Positions 42,132 to 51,578 of a stretch of 64,000 nucleotides of DNA are shown here, piece after piece. Under the pieces are notes generated by a model that did no database searches, was not told the DNA's origin, and was given only the letters and a program-made list of their open reading frames with translations. Source of the stretch: an uncultured Lachnospiraceae bacterium (GTDB lineage Bacteria > Bacillota > Clostridia > Lachnospirales > Lachnospiraceae); NCBI GenBank assembly GCA_910585635.1, contig CAJUFE010000004.1, positions 1 through 64,000 of the forward strand, written 5' to 3'. Made by a program: the position numbers and the translations under genes. Each line of letters opens with the position of its first letter. The stretch's first letter is position 1.

Positions 42132-45100
42132 CTACTCTTCTTTTTTGTCATAGCTACCTTCCTTATGCTTCTTGATATAGATCCCGCATGCCGCCATCAA
42201 GGAGACGACCATCATCCCGATCAGCGCGCCTGTAGATACGCTCCGATCGCCGGTCCTGGGCATCCCGAACAGCGGGACACTCTCATCATCGATCGGGATC
42301 AGCGGTGCGCTGTCCTCCTGGGGAGGCGCTGCGAACGGAACGGGGCCCGGATCGATGGTCGTGGTCGGTGTCCCTGGGTCGCGGTCCCTGTGTACCTTTG
42401 TCCGGCCTGGTGTCCCTGGGTTGTCAGGTGTCCTGGGCTCCTCCGGCGTATGGGTGTTGGTGATCAGCATCTGATCGCCGTTATAGGTGATATGGGCTGT
42501 ATAGCCGTCAGGGATCTGGACCTCCTCCACCGTGTAGGAGATCGCTCTGCCCTCACGGTTTACCGGCAGCTCTGTCCATGTATATTTCCAGCCGTTGGAG
42601 GCCTCTAACGTCACCACAGGCGTCTCTACCTCTGCTTCCCGTCCATCTGCCAGCAGTCTCGCCTGGACCGATGCAGGACGCAGGCCATCCCGATCTTCCA
42701 CATCATCCCAATGCTTTTCCACTGTCTTTGATACTACGGACGGCTGATAGGTGTTGGTCATGATGAACTTCGACCCGTTCTCCTCCACCTGGACCTGATA
42801 CTTCTCCGGTATGTCCACTTCTTCTACTGAATAGGTGATCGGGTTACCGCCCTCCATGTCAAACAGATGTTCCCATGTGTAAGACCAGCCATCTTCTGCC
42901 TTCAAGACTACCGCATCTCCCTGTGCTTCTTTTACACCATCCACCGTTTTATATAGCTGGACCTTGATCGAACTGGGCCGGATGTGGTCACGGTCATCCC
43001 CGTCTATCCAGATCTTCTCTACCGTACGGCTACTCTCGCCCGGAGTGTGGCGGTTTGTGATGTTATATCTCCCAGCCGCGTCTGAGGCGCTGGCATAGAC
43101 CGGACTGTAACCGGGTATCATCTCTTCGCTGATCCGATAATCAAGCGCCATTCCCTGTTCGTCATACTTAGGCAATCCGTCAAAATCCCAGGCCCATCCG
43201 TCCTCTGCGGTAACCTCCTTTGTGTAGGTCACATTTTTACCTGCCGACGTCACTGCCGTCAAGGTAACGCCGATCTTTTGCGGACGTACACCGTCACGGT
43301 CATCATCATCCTCCCATGTTTTAGACCCATGGATAGACGTCGTTTCTACATTCACATAGCGGACCTCCACTTCCGGACGCTTACCATCGATCGTACCCGT
43401 CACCGTGCCATCTGTTAACTCTCCGTCGATATACACCGCATAGTCTTTCCGGCTGCCCTCTATTTCGGTTATGGTGTATCCCGTTCCTTTCGGGAGACCT
43501 TCGATGGCAAACGCCTCACCATCCTCCAGGGTCACCTCAAAATGCGCTGCATCCTCGATAAACTGCAGATCACCTTTCGTTTTGTCCGCATGCACGATGC
43601 GGTAGGCAAAATATCCGTCGCCTATATCAGTAAGCGCTACAGTAAATGTAAATCCCTTTCTTCTATCCGGATCGTCTGCATCAACTGCCCCATCCTTCTC
43701 TCCATAAACCGTTTTGCTCACAGCCAGACTCCCACGGTCCGCCGTATCATCTTTCTTATTCGTAAGTGTGATCCGCTCACGTTTTTGTAAAAGCGGGTTA
43801 TCGGTCACTGGAACTGGTGTAGCAGCATTTCCTTCCACTACATAACCACTCATATTGGCTTCTACAACAGACCATTTTCCATTCAGCCCCAGATCTTCCC
43901 AGCAATAGTACCATCCGTTCTCCTCGCTCAAGATCTGACGGGCATCTTTACGTGTCTCTTCATCCGGGACTACCCATTTCCCTGTTTCCTTATCCCAATA
44001 AACCAGCATCACCATCACCTGATCCGGATGCTCTTTTAGCTCATTTCCATGTTCATCCTCCCACTTCTTTACTACTTCAAGGGACTTTGTCTCTGTCCCG
44101 ATGATCAAAGTGCCATTATTCCCGATAGCAGAGCCTGGCAGATCGGCCTCGTTTTTCGTCATGATAACAGTAGCTTCCTCTTTTGCCAAAGCTATCGTTC
44201 CTGTGCTTACCTTACTACTGATAGTAAATGAGTCTTTTGTATTCTGATAGTACGGCTTTGGTGCTGGATATGAAGAATTTGGAGCTCCTTTTAACCAATT
44301 ATTATCCCCTCCGCCTAATGCTCGATCAGAAACATGTGCATAATGTGGACCATTCGTCCCATTGGCAAAAGCAATATCAGGCGATCCATTACCCGTGACT
44401 AACGCGCCATTGACCTCAAATATAGCCATATCCCCAGTGGGACAGGAATATAATGCGCACTGTGGCAGGACCGTTCCTGTCACTTTATTCCCATATATAT
44501 GGACATTCTCCATCTTCAGCGTACATCCTGCATAGATATGGATCCCTCCGCCACCTGCAAAGATCCCGCTTAGTTCCATTCGGTTTCCCTCAAAATATGC
44601 ATTTTCGATATGGCCGTTGGATGAGCTTTTGAAACAAATACCGCCCCCTAGATTTTTGGTTATATTCTTTATGATCTGTGGTCTGCCTTCACTCTCTCCT
44701 TTTATCATCCGCAGCTCGGCTCCGTCGCTGATGAGGATACCGCCACCATCGCTGTCCGCCTTATTTTCCGATATCGTTCCACCCGTGATGACCGCTTTAG
44801 CGCCACTTCCCCTTACACAGATGCCGCCACCGCCACCTTCTGCATAGTTGCCCTGGATCGTACCAGCATCCATCTCAAGCGTACCGAACAGGATATCGAC
44901 AGCGCCACCAGGATTTTCAATTCCTATATTGTTCGCATTTTTCAGGTCCGTGTTTCCAGTGATCTTTAGCACGCTTCCAGGACCACATTTGATCATCGCA
45001 TTTTGTACAGCAAACCCGCCGCCATCTACTTGTGCGCCATTTAATGTAGCAGTTTCTCCCGGGCTGACCATGAACATATAGCCCGTATGTGTCTTGTAAC

Positions 45101-48100
45101 GTTTATACTGTATAGCTTGATCGCCCAGATATGGATCGTCACTCCCTCCAATGGATACCGGGCTGCAGACATAGATGACCCCGGTCGCATTTGGATCCTT
45201 TGCGGCCTCATAAGCTTGCTTTAAGGTTGTGCAAAGCCCATTTTCTGTGGTCAGTTTTTCTCCGCGGCCGGTACGGTCATCCCAAACATATAATTCCGCT
45301 CCCTCCTCTGGATCCAGATATACATCTCCCTTATCGATACACTCCTCTTTCTGTATCTTTGCTTTCTGATCGATATGATACCCTATGGCTTTAGGGAGAT
45401 TTAAGGGCGTAGCCTCACCCTCTAGAGACGTATGGTCAAGCAGCTTATATTCCACATTGCCGACCATCACGATGTGGGGGGCCTCATTGCTGCCAAAGCC
45501 TATCCTCTCCACATTGCCACCTACAGTGAAGAACAGGAACTCATCCGACACATGCGTCGATGTACCGCTGATCTCCCTATCCCCCACAGCCGCGTTCTCA
45601 TATACCTTCGTCTCCTCTGTGATCGTTACGGAAGGCCGGGCCGCTGAAGCTAACGCAGCTGTCCCTGTGTCAATGGCAACACCGCCGCCTTGTGAAGCTG
45701 TATTTTGGGTGATGGTAACATCCCCAAAACGCACATCCTCTCCTTTTTTCTTGAAGATGTAGACACCGCCGCCTTTTCCATTGGCAGCCACGTTTTCCTT
45801 AATGCTCGTGCCTCCACCGATCGTCACATTCTGTCCAACAGATCCATCATAGACACCGCCGCCTTCTGCCGTTCCCTTTGTCAGTTTATTGCCTATGACC
45901 TCACAATGATCAAGAATCAAGCCTTGACTACGGATCGCGCCTCCCCTGCTGCCCGCAGTATTTTCTCTAAACACACTATCCTTAGCGGTTAGCAGCATTA
46001 ATGAAGAAATATAGACCGCGCCTCCTTCTGATTTTGCTATATTACCTGAAAAAGTACCTTTATCTATGGTCACTTCACAATTTACAGCACAAAGCCCGCC
46101 GCCATATCCGTAAACTGAGGCTTGCGAGTTTCCTACAGCGATGGCCGTATTCTTTGTGATAGAACCTCCATTGATCTTAACTTGGTTCCCACGGTTATAG
46201 CCCCCATTAACGTAGATACCTCCGCCATAAAAGTTACCTTTGTTAATTGAATTTGTCGCCTGGATCACATTCCCATCGATCGTACCATCATCCATAGTGA
46301 AAGCAGCATTATACACATAAACGCCTGCGCCATTGCCTGGATAATTTCTCGAGTAGACTTTGATCGTATTCTTACTGATCATCCCGCCAGCCATGATGAA
46401 AGGAGCATTTTCTACAGAAACCCCACCGCCATAAGCATAGGTAGTATTCGCAGTGATCACACCGCCGTTCATGGTAAAGCCATCACCACCAACAACAGCG
46501 ATACCTCCGCCATAGGTGTCAGGGTTTGACAGGAATCCTTTTGTGACGGTCCCTGAATACATGACCAGGCTTCCACCTTCCAGCAGGATGACACCACCCT
46601 TTTTCTTATCCACACCTTCCTGCATTGTGAAGTTACTGTTATTTCCCTCAATGACAGGCCCCTGTCCATCTCCATCGTCTTCCTTTCCGATGATCAGGGT
46701 CGTATCCTTTGCTGTGATCGTTCGGTATCCTTTGTTATTATCAACACCTGTGATCTTGCCATTTCCAACCAAGGTCAATGTGCTCTCCGAAACGGTTATG
46801 ATAGACGCCGTTCCTTGGGTGTCAGCATTATATTTACTTTTCCATGTCTGTCCATTAAGGTCAATGGTGAGGTTTTTCTTTTCTATCTTTACATTTTCCT
46901 CTATCGCCTTTTCCAGCCTGATCGTATCGCCATCCTGTGCGGCATCGATCGCGCCTTGCATGGTGGCAAAGCCATTTTCTCCGAACGATGCAGCTGCAGT
47001 TGTGTTCAAGGTGACCGCATACACAGAAAAGCTATCGGTCTTAAACTCCATCTCGGTCTCTTTCACATCATCGACCGAGGTCATGACCTTTGCGTCCTCG
47101 TCTTCCGGCAGATGTACGACCGAAAGGCCGGTCACCTGGTCTTCATCCATATCCTTAACCACTGGGGCTTTCTTAAATTGGATGCTCACAGAGACTGTCT
47201 CTGTGGGTTCGACCTCTTCTCCTGTCTCCTCAGAGACAAAGGAAAGGTCATAAGCCCGGACTTCTGCCACCACCTTATCCGCTGCCAATGCTCCATTAGC
47301 CTGGTCGGCATAGGTTTTTAGTTCCACTTCATCTATGATCTTGGATACCTTTAACCCTACCTCTTCCGCAAACGCCCCATCCGGCACATCCACGGTGAAC
47401 ACCGCGTCATCGGTCTCGGCTGTATAGACCTTGGCCGGGATCAGCTCCTCATCCAGCCCCACCTCGATCACAAGGTCTTCGTCCTCTGCCTCTACCTTAT
47501 ATACATGGGCATATCTCTCCCACTCTGCAAGGCTTTCCGCCTCGTCATCCTTTGCCGCCTTTTCTCCGCCGCATGTTAGATCCGCATCTTCGAGGTCTTC
47601 CCCATCGGCATCTCCCGTATCCTCCGCTCCTTTAAGCGCGGCCACATCGGTCACCTCTTCCACTGTCAGACCATTGGCCGTCACACTGATGATCTGTAAG
47701 CCTTCTTCCGGCTCCACGGCAAAGTACAGGGTCCCGCCCATCTTGACCGTATCCGCGCCCACGATCTTTGCCGCGCCGTCGGGGATCACCTGATACTCCA
47801 CCTGGAGGGTCTCCAGGGCCTCGTTGTAGGCCACGACCTTCTCGATCTCCTCCAGCTCCACCAGATAGGCCCTGGCGGAAGCGCCCTTCCAGATCGTTAT
47901 GCTCTTATATTCTTTTCCGGGGATCTCCCATCCATCATCCAAGGTCTGCCCGCCCTTGCTGTCCGCCTCTTCTTCTGTCTCTGCATCAGCAGGAGCCGCA
48001 GCGCTCTCGGTCTCAGCACTGGCGGTGGTCTCCTCCTCTTTCTCTTCCCCACTCTCTGTTGTCTCTTCCTTTGCGGTCTCTTCGGTGTTCTCTCCGGCGC

Positions 48101-49592
48101 TCTCTTCCGGGTCCTTTTCTGTACTTTCCTCCGGACTCGTTCCTTTTAGGTCTTCTGGCGTTCCTTCGCCCTCCCCCACGCTGGACCCTTCCTGGTCCTC
48201 TGATCCAGACTCTTCCTTGCTCTCCTCCGGATCCTCTTTTTTGGCTTCTGTAGCCTCTTCCTCTTCTTTCTCGGCTTCTGTAGCGGTGGTCTCCTCTACT
48301 TTCGCTTCTTCCTGCCCGACCTCTCCTTCAGCCTCGTCACCACTCTGGATGTCCTCCAGGGGGACTGCCACAAATGCCGTCTGGTGACGGGAGATGCTCA
48401 GCTCCCGGCTCCCGCTGTCTGCACTGCCAGAGTCTCCTCCTTCGGAACCGCTGCCACTGTCGGATGCACCGCCTCCTGTGCTGCTTGAGCTGCTGCCGCT
48501 GTTGGAGGTACTATCGCTCCCGCCGTTGGAACTGCCGTCCGTCGTATCGCTCCCCGTGCTGCCGGAGCCGCTACCGCCGTCAGACACGCTATCTCCTGTA
48601 CCACTGGGGCTGCTGTTGCTAGAGGCATCGCTCTCCGCGCCACTGGAGCTGTTGTCGCCGGACGCATTGTCCTCTGCTCCGTCGGAGCTGTCGCCGCTGT
48701 CAGATGCACCTGCGTCTCCATCCCCCTTATCCGCACCGCCTTTGTCAGATGTGGTGCCATCTGCCCCACCTGTGCTGTCCACATTGTCGGCTGCCCCGCC
48801 GCTCACACCAGTATCGGCTGCATTGTCTGCTGTGCGGTCGTCGTCTTTTGCGGTATCACCGGATGATGTATGGTCATCTCTATCGTGACCAGTGGTCCCC
48901 TTGCTATCCGAGATGCTCTCACCGCCACGGTCTGCAGCGCTGTCGCCTGCCGGTCCGCTGCTCCCTGTACTCCCGCTGCCACCAGAGCTACTGCTCCCCG
49001 CATTCCCGCTGCCACCAGAGCTACTGCCCCCCACGCCTCCGCTGCCATCAGGAGCACTGCTCCCCGTGCCTCCGCTGACGATCCCGCCGACAGCCTCTTC
49101 CTCTTCTCCCTCCACATAAACACCGGACGGATCCACCTTCACCAGCTCTGTCTCGTAGCCGTCGATGTTCACACAGAACTGGCAGGGCTCGCTGCTCTCA
49201 TTGACGAACAAGAACACCACATCCTCCGTAGCCGTGCGATAAAGGGTCACCAACTGGGTGTCCTCCGGCGCCAACCGGTCGTCCACCGCCAGGGCCAGCT
49301 CATATACCTCTCCCTTTTCCGGCGCCAGGAGTTTCTCATAGACCTTCTTTACGGACCTTTGGGCGGACCCCAGCTCCAAGTCCTCCAGCTCAAAGCTCCC
49401 TTGACTGTCCAGATCTTGGATCGCGTCCAGGATCTCCCTCCCGTCGAGCATGAACAACGCGATCTTTGGCTCCTCCTTTTTTTCAGCAGCGGACACCGTC
49501 CCTGTGTTCGCGCCGATGTTGGCGATGACCAGTACCATGCTCAGCACGAACGCCATCAAGCGTCTGCCGCCATTGCGGACCTTCCTACTCAT
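42132..49592 (-). CDS. giant cell-wall-anchored adhesin with beta-helix and Cna_B domains
   Basis: The 2,486-residue surface protein has a signal peptide (residues 1-36), then a Ser/Gly/Asp-rich stalk (about 180-410) and an acidic Glu/Thr/Ser region (about 420-565). A long right-handed beta-helix of Pmp-like repeats follows (about 960-1850; GGAIRSQGLILDHCEVIGNK, GGGICVRGSGAKAVITGGTI). About five Cna_B/SpaA-type domains come next (VVKKWEDEHGNELKEHPDQV, HGSKTWEDDDDRDGVRPQKI, VEKIWIDGDDRDHIRPSSIK, VEKHWDDVEDRDGLRPASVQ). The C-terminus is a sorting signal, MPRTGD, with a membrane helix and basic tail. No sortase is in the window. It follows the BTAD regulator gene, the likely controller. Confidence 0.93.
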   Translation of the reverse strand: MSRKVRNGGRRLMAFVLSMVLVIANIGANTGTVSAAEKKEEPKIALFMLDGREILDAIQDLDSQGSFELEDLELGSAQRSVKKVYEKLLAPEKGEVYELALAVDDRLAPEDTQLVTLYRTATEDVVFLFVNESSEPCQFCVNIDGYETELVKVDPSGVYVEGEEEEAVGGIVSGGTGSSAPDGSGGVGGSSSGGSGNAGSSSSGGSGSTGSSGPAGDSAADRGGESISDSKGTTGHDRDDHTSSGDTAKDDDRTADNAADTGVSGGAADNVDSTGGADGTTSDKGGADKGDGDAGASDSGDSSDGAEDNASGDNSSSGAESDASSNSSPSGTGDSVSDGGSGSGSTGSDTTDGSSNGGSDSTSNSGSSSSSTGGGASDSGSGSEGGDSGSADSGSRELSISRHQTAFVAVPLEDIQSGDEAEGEVGQEEAKVEETTATEAEKEEEEATEAKKEDPEESKEESGSEDQEGSSVGEGEGTPEDLKGTSPEESTEKDPEESAGENTEETAKEETTESGEEKEEETTASAETESAAAPADAETEEEADSKGGQTLDDGWEIPGKEYKSITIWKGASARAYLVELEEIEKVVAYNEALETLQVEYQVIPDGAAKIVGADTVKMGGTLYFAVEPEEGLQIISVTANGLTVEEVTDVAALKGAEDTGDADGEDLEDADLTCGGEKAAKDDEAESLAEWERYAHVYKVEAEDEDLVIEVGLDEELIPAKVYTAETDDAVFTVDVPDGAFAEEVGLKVSKIIDEVELKTYADQANGALAADKVVAEVRAYDLSFVSEETGEEVEPTETVSVSIQFKKAPVVKDMDEDQVTGLSVVHLPEDEDAKVMTSVDDVKETEMEFKTDSFSVYAVTLNTTAAASFGENGFATMQGAIDAAQDGDTIRLEKAIEENVKIEKKNLTIDLNGQTWKSKYNADTQGTASIITVSESTLTLVGNGKITGVDNNKGYRTITAKDTTLIIGKEDDGDGQGPVIEGNNSNFTMQEGVDKKKGGVILLEGGSLVMYSGTVTKGFLSNPDTYGGGIAVVGGDGFTMNGGVITANTTYAYGGGVSVENAPFIMAGGMISKNTIKVYSRNYPGNGAGVYVYNAAFTMDDGTIDGNVIQATNSINKGNFYGGGIYVNGGYNRGNQVKINGGSITKNTAIAVGNSQASVYGYGGGLCAVNCEVTIDKGTFSGNIAKSEGGAVYISSLMLLTAKDSVFRENTAGSRGGAIRSQGLILDHCEVIGNKLTKGTAEGGGVYDGSVGQNVTIGGGTSIKENVAANGKGGGVYIFKKKGEDVRFGDVTITQNTASQGGGVAIDTGTAALASAARPSVTITEETKVYENAAVGDREISGTSTHVSDEFLFFTVGGNVERIGFGSNEAPHIVMVGNVEYKLLDHTSLEGEATPLNLPKAIGYHIDQKAKIQKEECIDKGDVYLDPEEGAELYVWDDRTGRGEKLTTENGLCTTLKQAYEAAKDPNATGVIYVCSPVSIGGSDDPYLGDQAIQYKRYKTHTGYMFMVSPGETATLNGAQVDGGGFAVQNAMIKCGPGSVLKITGNTDLKNANNIGIENPGGAVDILFGTLEMDAGTIQGNYAEGGGGGICVRGSGAKAVITGGTISENKADSDGGGILISDGAELRMIKGESEGRPQIIKNITKNLGGGICFKSSSNGHIENAYFEGNRMELSGIFAGGGGIHIYAGCTLKMENVHIYGNKVTGTVLPQCALYSCPTGDMAIFEVNGALVTGNGSPDIAFANGTNGPHYAHVSDRALGGGDNNWLKGAPNSSYPAPKPYYQNTKDSFTISSKVSTGTIALAKEEATVIMTKNEADLPGSAIGNNGTLIIGTETKSLEVVKKWEDEHGNELKEHPDQVMVMLVYWDKETGKWVVPDEETRKDARQILSEENGWYYCWEDLGLNGKWSVVEANMSGYVVEGNAATPVPVTDNPLLQKRERITLTNKKDDTADRGSLAVSKTVYGEKDGAVDADDPDRRKGFTFTVALTDIGDGYFAYRIVHADKTKGDLQFIEDAAHFEVTLEDGEAFAIEGLPKGTGYTITEIEGSRKDYAVYIDGELTDGTVTGTIDGKRPEVEVRYVNVETTSIHGSKTWEDDDDRDGVRPQKIGVTLTAVTSAGKNVTYTKEVTAEDGWAWDFDGLPKYDEQGMALDYRISEEMIPGYSPVYASASDAAGRYNITNRHTPGESSRTVEKIWIDGDDRDHIRPSSIKVQLYKTVDGVKEAQGDAVVLKAEDGWSYTWEHLFDMEGGNPITYSVEEVDIPEKYQVQVEENGSKFIMTNTYQPSVVSKTVEKHWDDVEDRDGLRPASVQARLLADGREAEVETPVVTLEASNGWKYTWTELPVNREGRAISYTVEEVQIPDGYTAHITYNGDQMLITNTHTPEEPRTPDNPGTPGRTKVHRDRDPGTPTTTIDPGPVPFAAPPQEDSAPLIPIDDESVPLFGMPRTGDRSVSTGALIGMMVVSLMAACGIYIKKHKEGSYDKKEE

Positions 49593-49607
49593 ACATGTTC
49601 TCCCTTC

Positions 49608-49769
49608 TCATGCATTGTTTTTATCTTCTAAAGCCGTATCCATCAGCTTGATCAATTCCAACAGGCTCCTGAAGCTCTTAGTCTTTTTCTCATCCAGCCA
49701 GGTGACCTGCCCCTGCCAGGTGGCGTTTTCCAGACTGTTGATATGCACCACAAAAATCTCCTTCACCAT
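49608..49769 (-). CDS. small conserved-type protein overlapping the BTAD regulator
   Basis: This 53-residue protein reads MVKEIFVVHINSLENATWQG then QVTWLDEKKTKSFRSLLELI and KLMDTALEDKNNA. The NATWQG...WLD...FRS-LELI-LMD pattern is familiar from small proteins encoded near regulators in Lachnospiraceae; no function is known. AGGAGG lies nine bases before the ATG. It overlaps the last 80 bp of the regulator gene in a different frame and ends 16 bp before the adhesin start, so all three genes are probably on one transcript. Confidence 0.72.
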   Translation of the reverse strand: MVKEIFVVHINSLENATWQGQVTWLDEKKTKSFRSLLELIKLMDTALEDKNNA

Positions 49770-51072
49770 CTCCTGCCCCCTCCTCGCTGTGGTCCTCTAT
49801 CCCTTCCGCGGCGAGTTCCAGGCACATATCCCGACCGCCGGCCATCCGCCAGCCCTGCTCTAAGCGGGCTAAGATCCGCTCCGCGTCCTCTGGCCCCGCC
49901 CCGGTCAGGAGACCTAAGTACTGGTTCCTACTGTACCGGGTGTACACGTCGCAGGCCCGCAGGCCGTCCTCCAGTACCTGCTCCAGACGGGCCATCTCCT
50001 GCTCTAAGGCCTTCCTGGCCGCCGCCCGGCTGCTGGCCTCTGCCCACTCACCGGCCACCAGGCCTATGCCGTCCGGCGGCCCCTCTCCCCGGCTGGCCGT
50101 CCCACAGTGTGCCGCTCGTAAGGGCTGCCCCCGCAAGGTACACAACAGCAGCAACCCCTTGCCCTCCTGCCGCTCGCCCATCCGGGCGACGATCCGGTAG
50201 ATGTCCTGGAAGCTGGGGTAGCTGCAGTAGTAGGGCGCTCCCACGTCCTCCTCTGCCAGACCCTGCCCTAGACCTACCAGGGCGGAGGCCCCGAAGGACA
50301 CCCGCCTGGGCGTCTGCCTGTACCGGGCCATCACCTGGTCCAGAGGGCCCGATCCCGGCCCGCCGTCGAAGAGCCACACAGCGTCCCGGTAGGCCTGCTC
50401 GGCTTCCTTGTACCGCCCCATGGCCAGCAGGCTCTCCAACACCCGCACCTGCCACCCGTCATAGGGGTGCAGCTGGCTGGCCGTCTGGCACAGCTCTAAG
50501 ATTTTTTCATACCGTCCCCCTGCCTTGAGGTCGCTGCACAGCTCCTCCAGGCACCGGCTGTACCACCGCTGGTAGAAAGCGGCCTCGATGGTCACCCAAC
50601 CCTCCCCGGCCAACTGGGGGAGCATCTCACCGCCGTAGCCCCTGCAGTAGGCCATGCACAGCTCCCTGCGGGTGGGCCCATTGAGGCCCTCCGCCCTCAA
50701 CTGCCTGATCAGGTCGTCCAGGCGGCCGATATCCGTGGCCACCCTATGGTCCATGGTGAAATAGTACCGGCCCTGCCGCAGGACGATGTACCGGCCTTCG
50801 GGGAGGCCCAGGCCCGGGAGCGCATCCCGGAGGACGTGCATGTGCTGGTAGAGGTTGTTCAGCTGCCTCTTCTGGTCGTCCCCCACGGTCCGGACCAGGC
50901 CCAGCAGCTCCTTCCGCTCCACGCCCGCGTCCCCCGCCTTTAAGAGCAGGAGGAGGCACTGGGCCGGCCTGCTCCGCAGGCCCATGCCTACCTTGATCTC
51001 CCTCTCCTTATAATAAAGAGAAAAACCGCCAAGGAACCTGGCGTAGAAACCATCCTCTGTCCGACCTTGCAT
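49690..51072 (-). CDS. BTAD-domain transcriptional regulator with GGDEF-like C-terminus
   Basis: The 460-residue protein begins with a winged-helix-type domain (FYARFLGGFSLYYKEREIKV, RPAQCLLLLLKAGDAGVERK), followed by a bacterial transcriptional activation domain built of TPR-like helices (CLEELCSDLKAGGRYEKILE, LHPYDGWQVRVLESLLAMGR), the plan of SARP/AfsR-type activators. The C-terminal part (DVYTRYSRNQYLGLLTGAGP) resembles a degenerate GGDEF domain without the GGDEF motif. AAGGAGG seven bases before ATG 51070-51072 decides the start; the frame stays open for 93 more codons through the A+T-rich palindrome region. It lies directly upstream of the adhesin, its likely target. Confidence 0.85.
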   Translation of the reverse strand: MQGRTEDGFYARFLGGFSLYYKEREIKVGMGLRSRPAQCLLLLLKAGDAGVERKELLGLVRTVGDDQKRQLNNLYQHMHVLRDALPGLGLPEGRYIVLRQGRYYFTMDHRVATDIGRLDDLIRQLRAEGLNGPTRRELCMAYCRGYGGEMLPQLAGEGWVTIEAAFYQRWYSRCLEELCSDLKAGGRYEKILELCQTASQLHPYDGWQVRVLESLLAMGRYKEAEQAYRDAVWLFDGGPGSGPLDQVMARYRQTPRRVSFGASALVGLGQGLAEEDVGAPYYCSYPSFQDIYRIVARMGERQEGKGLLLLCTLRGQPLRAAHCGTASRGEGPPDGIGLVAGEWAEASSRAAARKALEQEMARLEQVLEDGLRACDVYTRYSRNQYLGLLTGAGPEDAERILARLEQGWRMAGGRDMCLELAAEGIEDHSEEGAGDGEGDFCGAYQQSGKRHLAGAGHLAG

Positions 51073-51152
51073 CCTAGTGCCTCCTTTCTCCCTCGTCCAG
51101 CCCTCTGGGCCTTGGGGCAGCCTATCCCCTCCCGGCCCGGGACGGGGACAAC

Positions 51153-51182
51153 GTGTCAACAAATGTATACATTTGTTGACAC
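51153..51182. promoter_or_regulatory. perfect 30-bp palindrome upstream of the BTAD regulator
   Basis: The half-site GTGTCAACAAATGTA is followed immediately by its exact complement. The inner 28 bp recur at 51321-51348. It lies about 80 bp before the regulator start codon. The size and symmetry suit a dimeric repressor/activator operator or a recombinase site. Confidence 0.75.
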
Positions 51183-51320
51183 CTAATATTTGGAAAGCAA
51201 AAGGAAATAAACAGAAAAAGCAGTAAATGAAATTAAGAAGATAAAGACGATAGGATATCCTTGAAATGAAAAAATGGAAGAGATCTTCCAAATATAGTAG
51301 ATCTCTTCCAATAGAAAAAC
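51183..51320. other. A+T-rich segment between the twin palindromes
   Basis: No gene is seen in this 138-bp stretch. It holds an inverted repeat, GGAAGAGATC (51275-51284) / GATCTCTTCC (51300-51309), and a weaker pair TATTTGGAA / TTCCAAATA (51188-51196 and 51286-51294). Base composition is very different from the flanking coding DNA. Confidence 0.6.
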
Positions 51321-51348
51321 TGTCAACAAATGTATACATTCGTTGACA
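51321..51348. promoter_or_regulatory. second copy of the 28-bp palindrome (one mismatch)
   Basis: TGTCAACAAATGTA is followed by TACATTCGTTGACA, differing from the copy at 51154-51181 at one base. The two copies start 167 bp apart. Each arm contains TTGACA, so promoters could overlap; on the plus strand TTGACA (51343-51348) is followed after 16 bp by TATAAA, but no plus-strand gene is seen downstream. Confidence 0.75.
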
Positions 51349-51521
51349 CATCGGATCGCCACTCTATAAACCTGTCTGGCAGGTTTTGTTCCACTGTAGA
51401 GGCATTATAACACAAGGGTACTTAAGAAAACCATTTCATCTGCCGATAAAAGATCGATCTTTTTCAAGTTTTTTCGAAAAAGTTTTTTCGATAGGATCCG
51501 TCGGCCCGGATCTTCGCATAT

Positions 51522-51569
51522 AAAAAGCCCCAGGCGCAGCAGCCCGGCTGTCTGTTCCCCGGGCTTTTT
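51522..51569 (-). terminator. Rho-independent terminator after rpiB
   Basis: AAAAAGCCC (51522-51530) pairs with GGGCTTTTT (51561-51569), with further G+C pairing inside. On the minus strand the stem ends in TTTTT about 50 bases after the rpiB stop. From there to the palindromes nothing else is seen except a small hairpin at 51368-51386 (AAACCTG/CAGGTTT). Confidence 0.8.
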
Positions 51570-51578
51570 CGCTATCCA

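Noticed and set aside
51073..51351. 93-residue N-terminal extension of the BTAD regulator
   Set aside because: It would translate the A+T-rich palindrome region, and an excellent AAGGAGG sits just before the internal ATG at 51072.
51343..51370. Plus-strand promoter TTGACA-16-TATAAA leading away from the second palindrome
   Set aside because: The elements are good, but no plus-strand gene or RNA is recognisable downstream before 54.4 kb, and the TTGACA is part of the palindrome arm.
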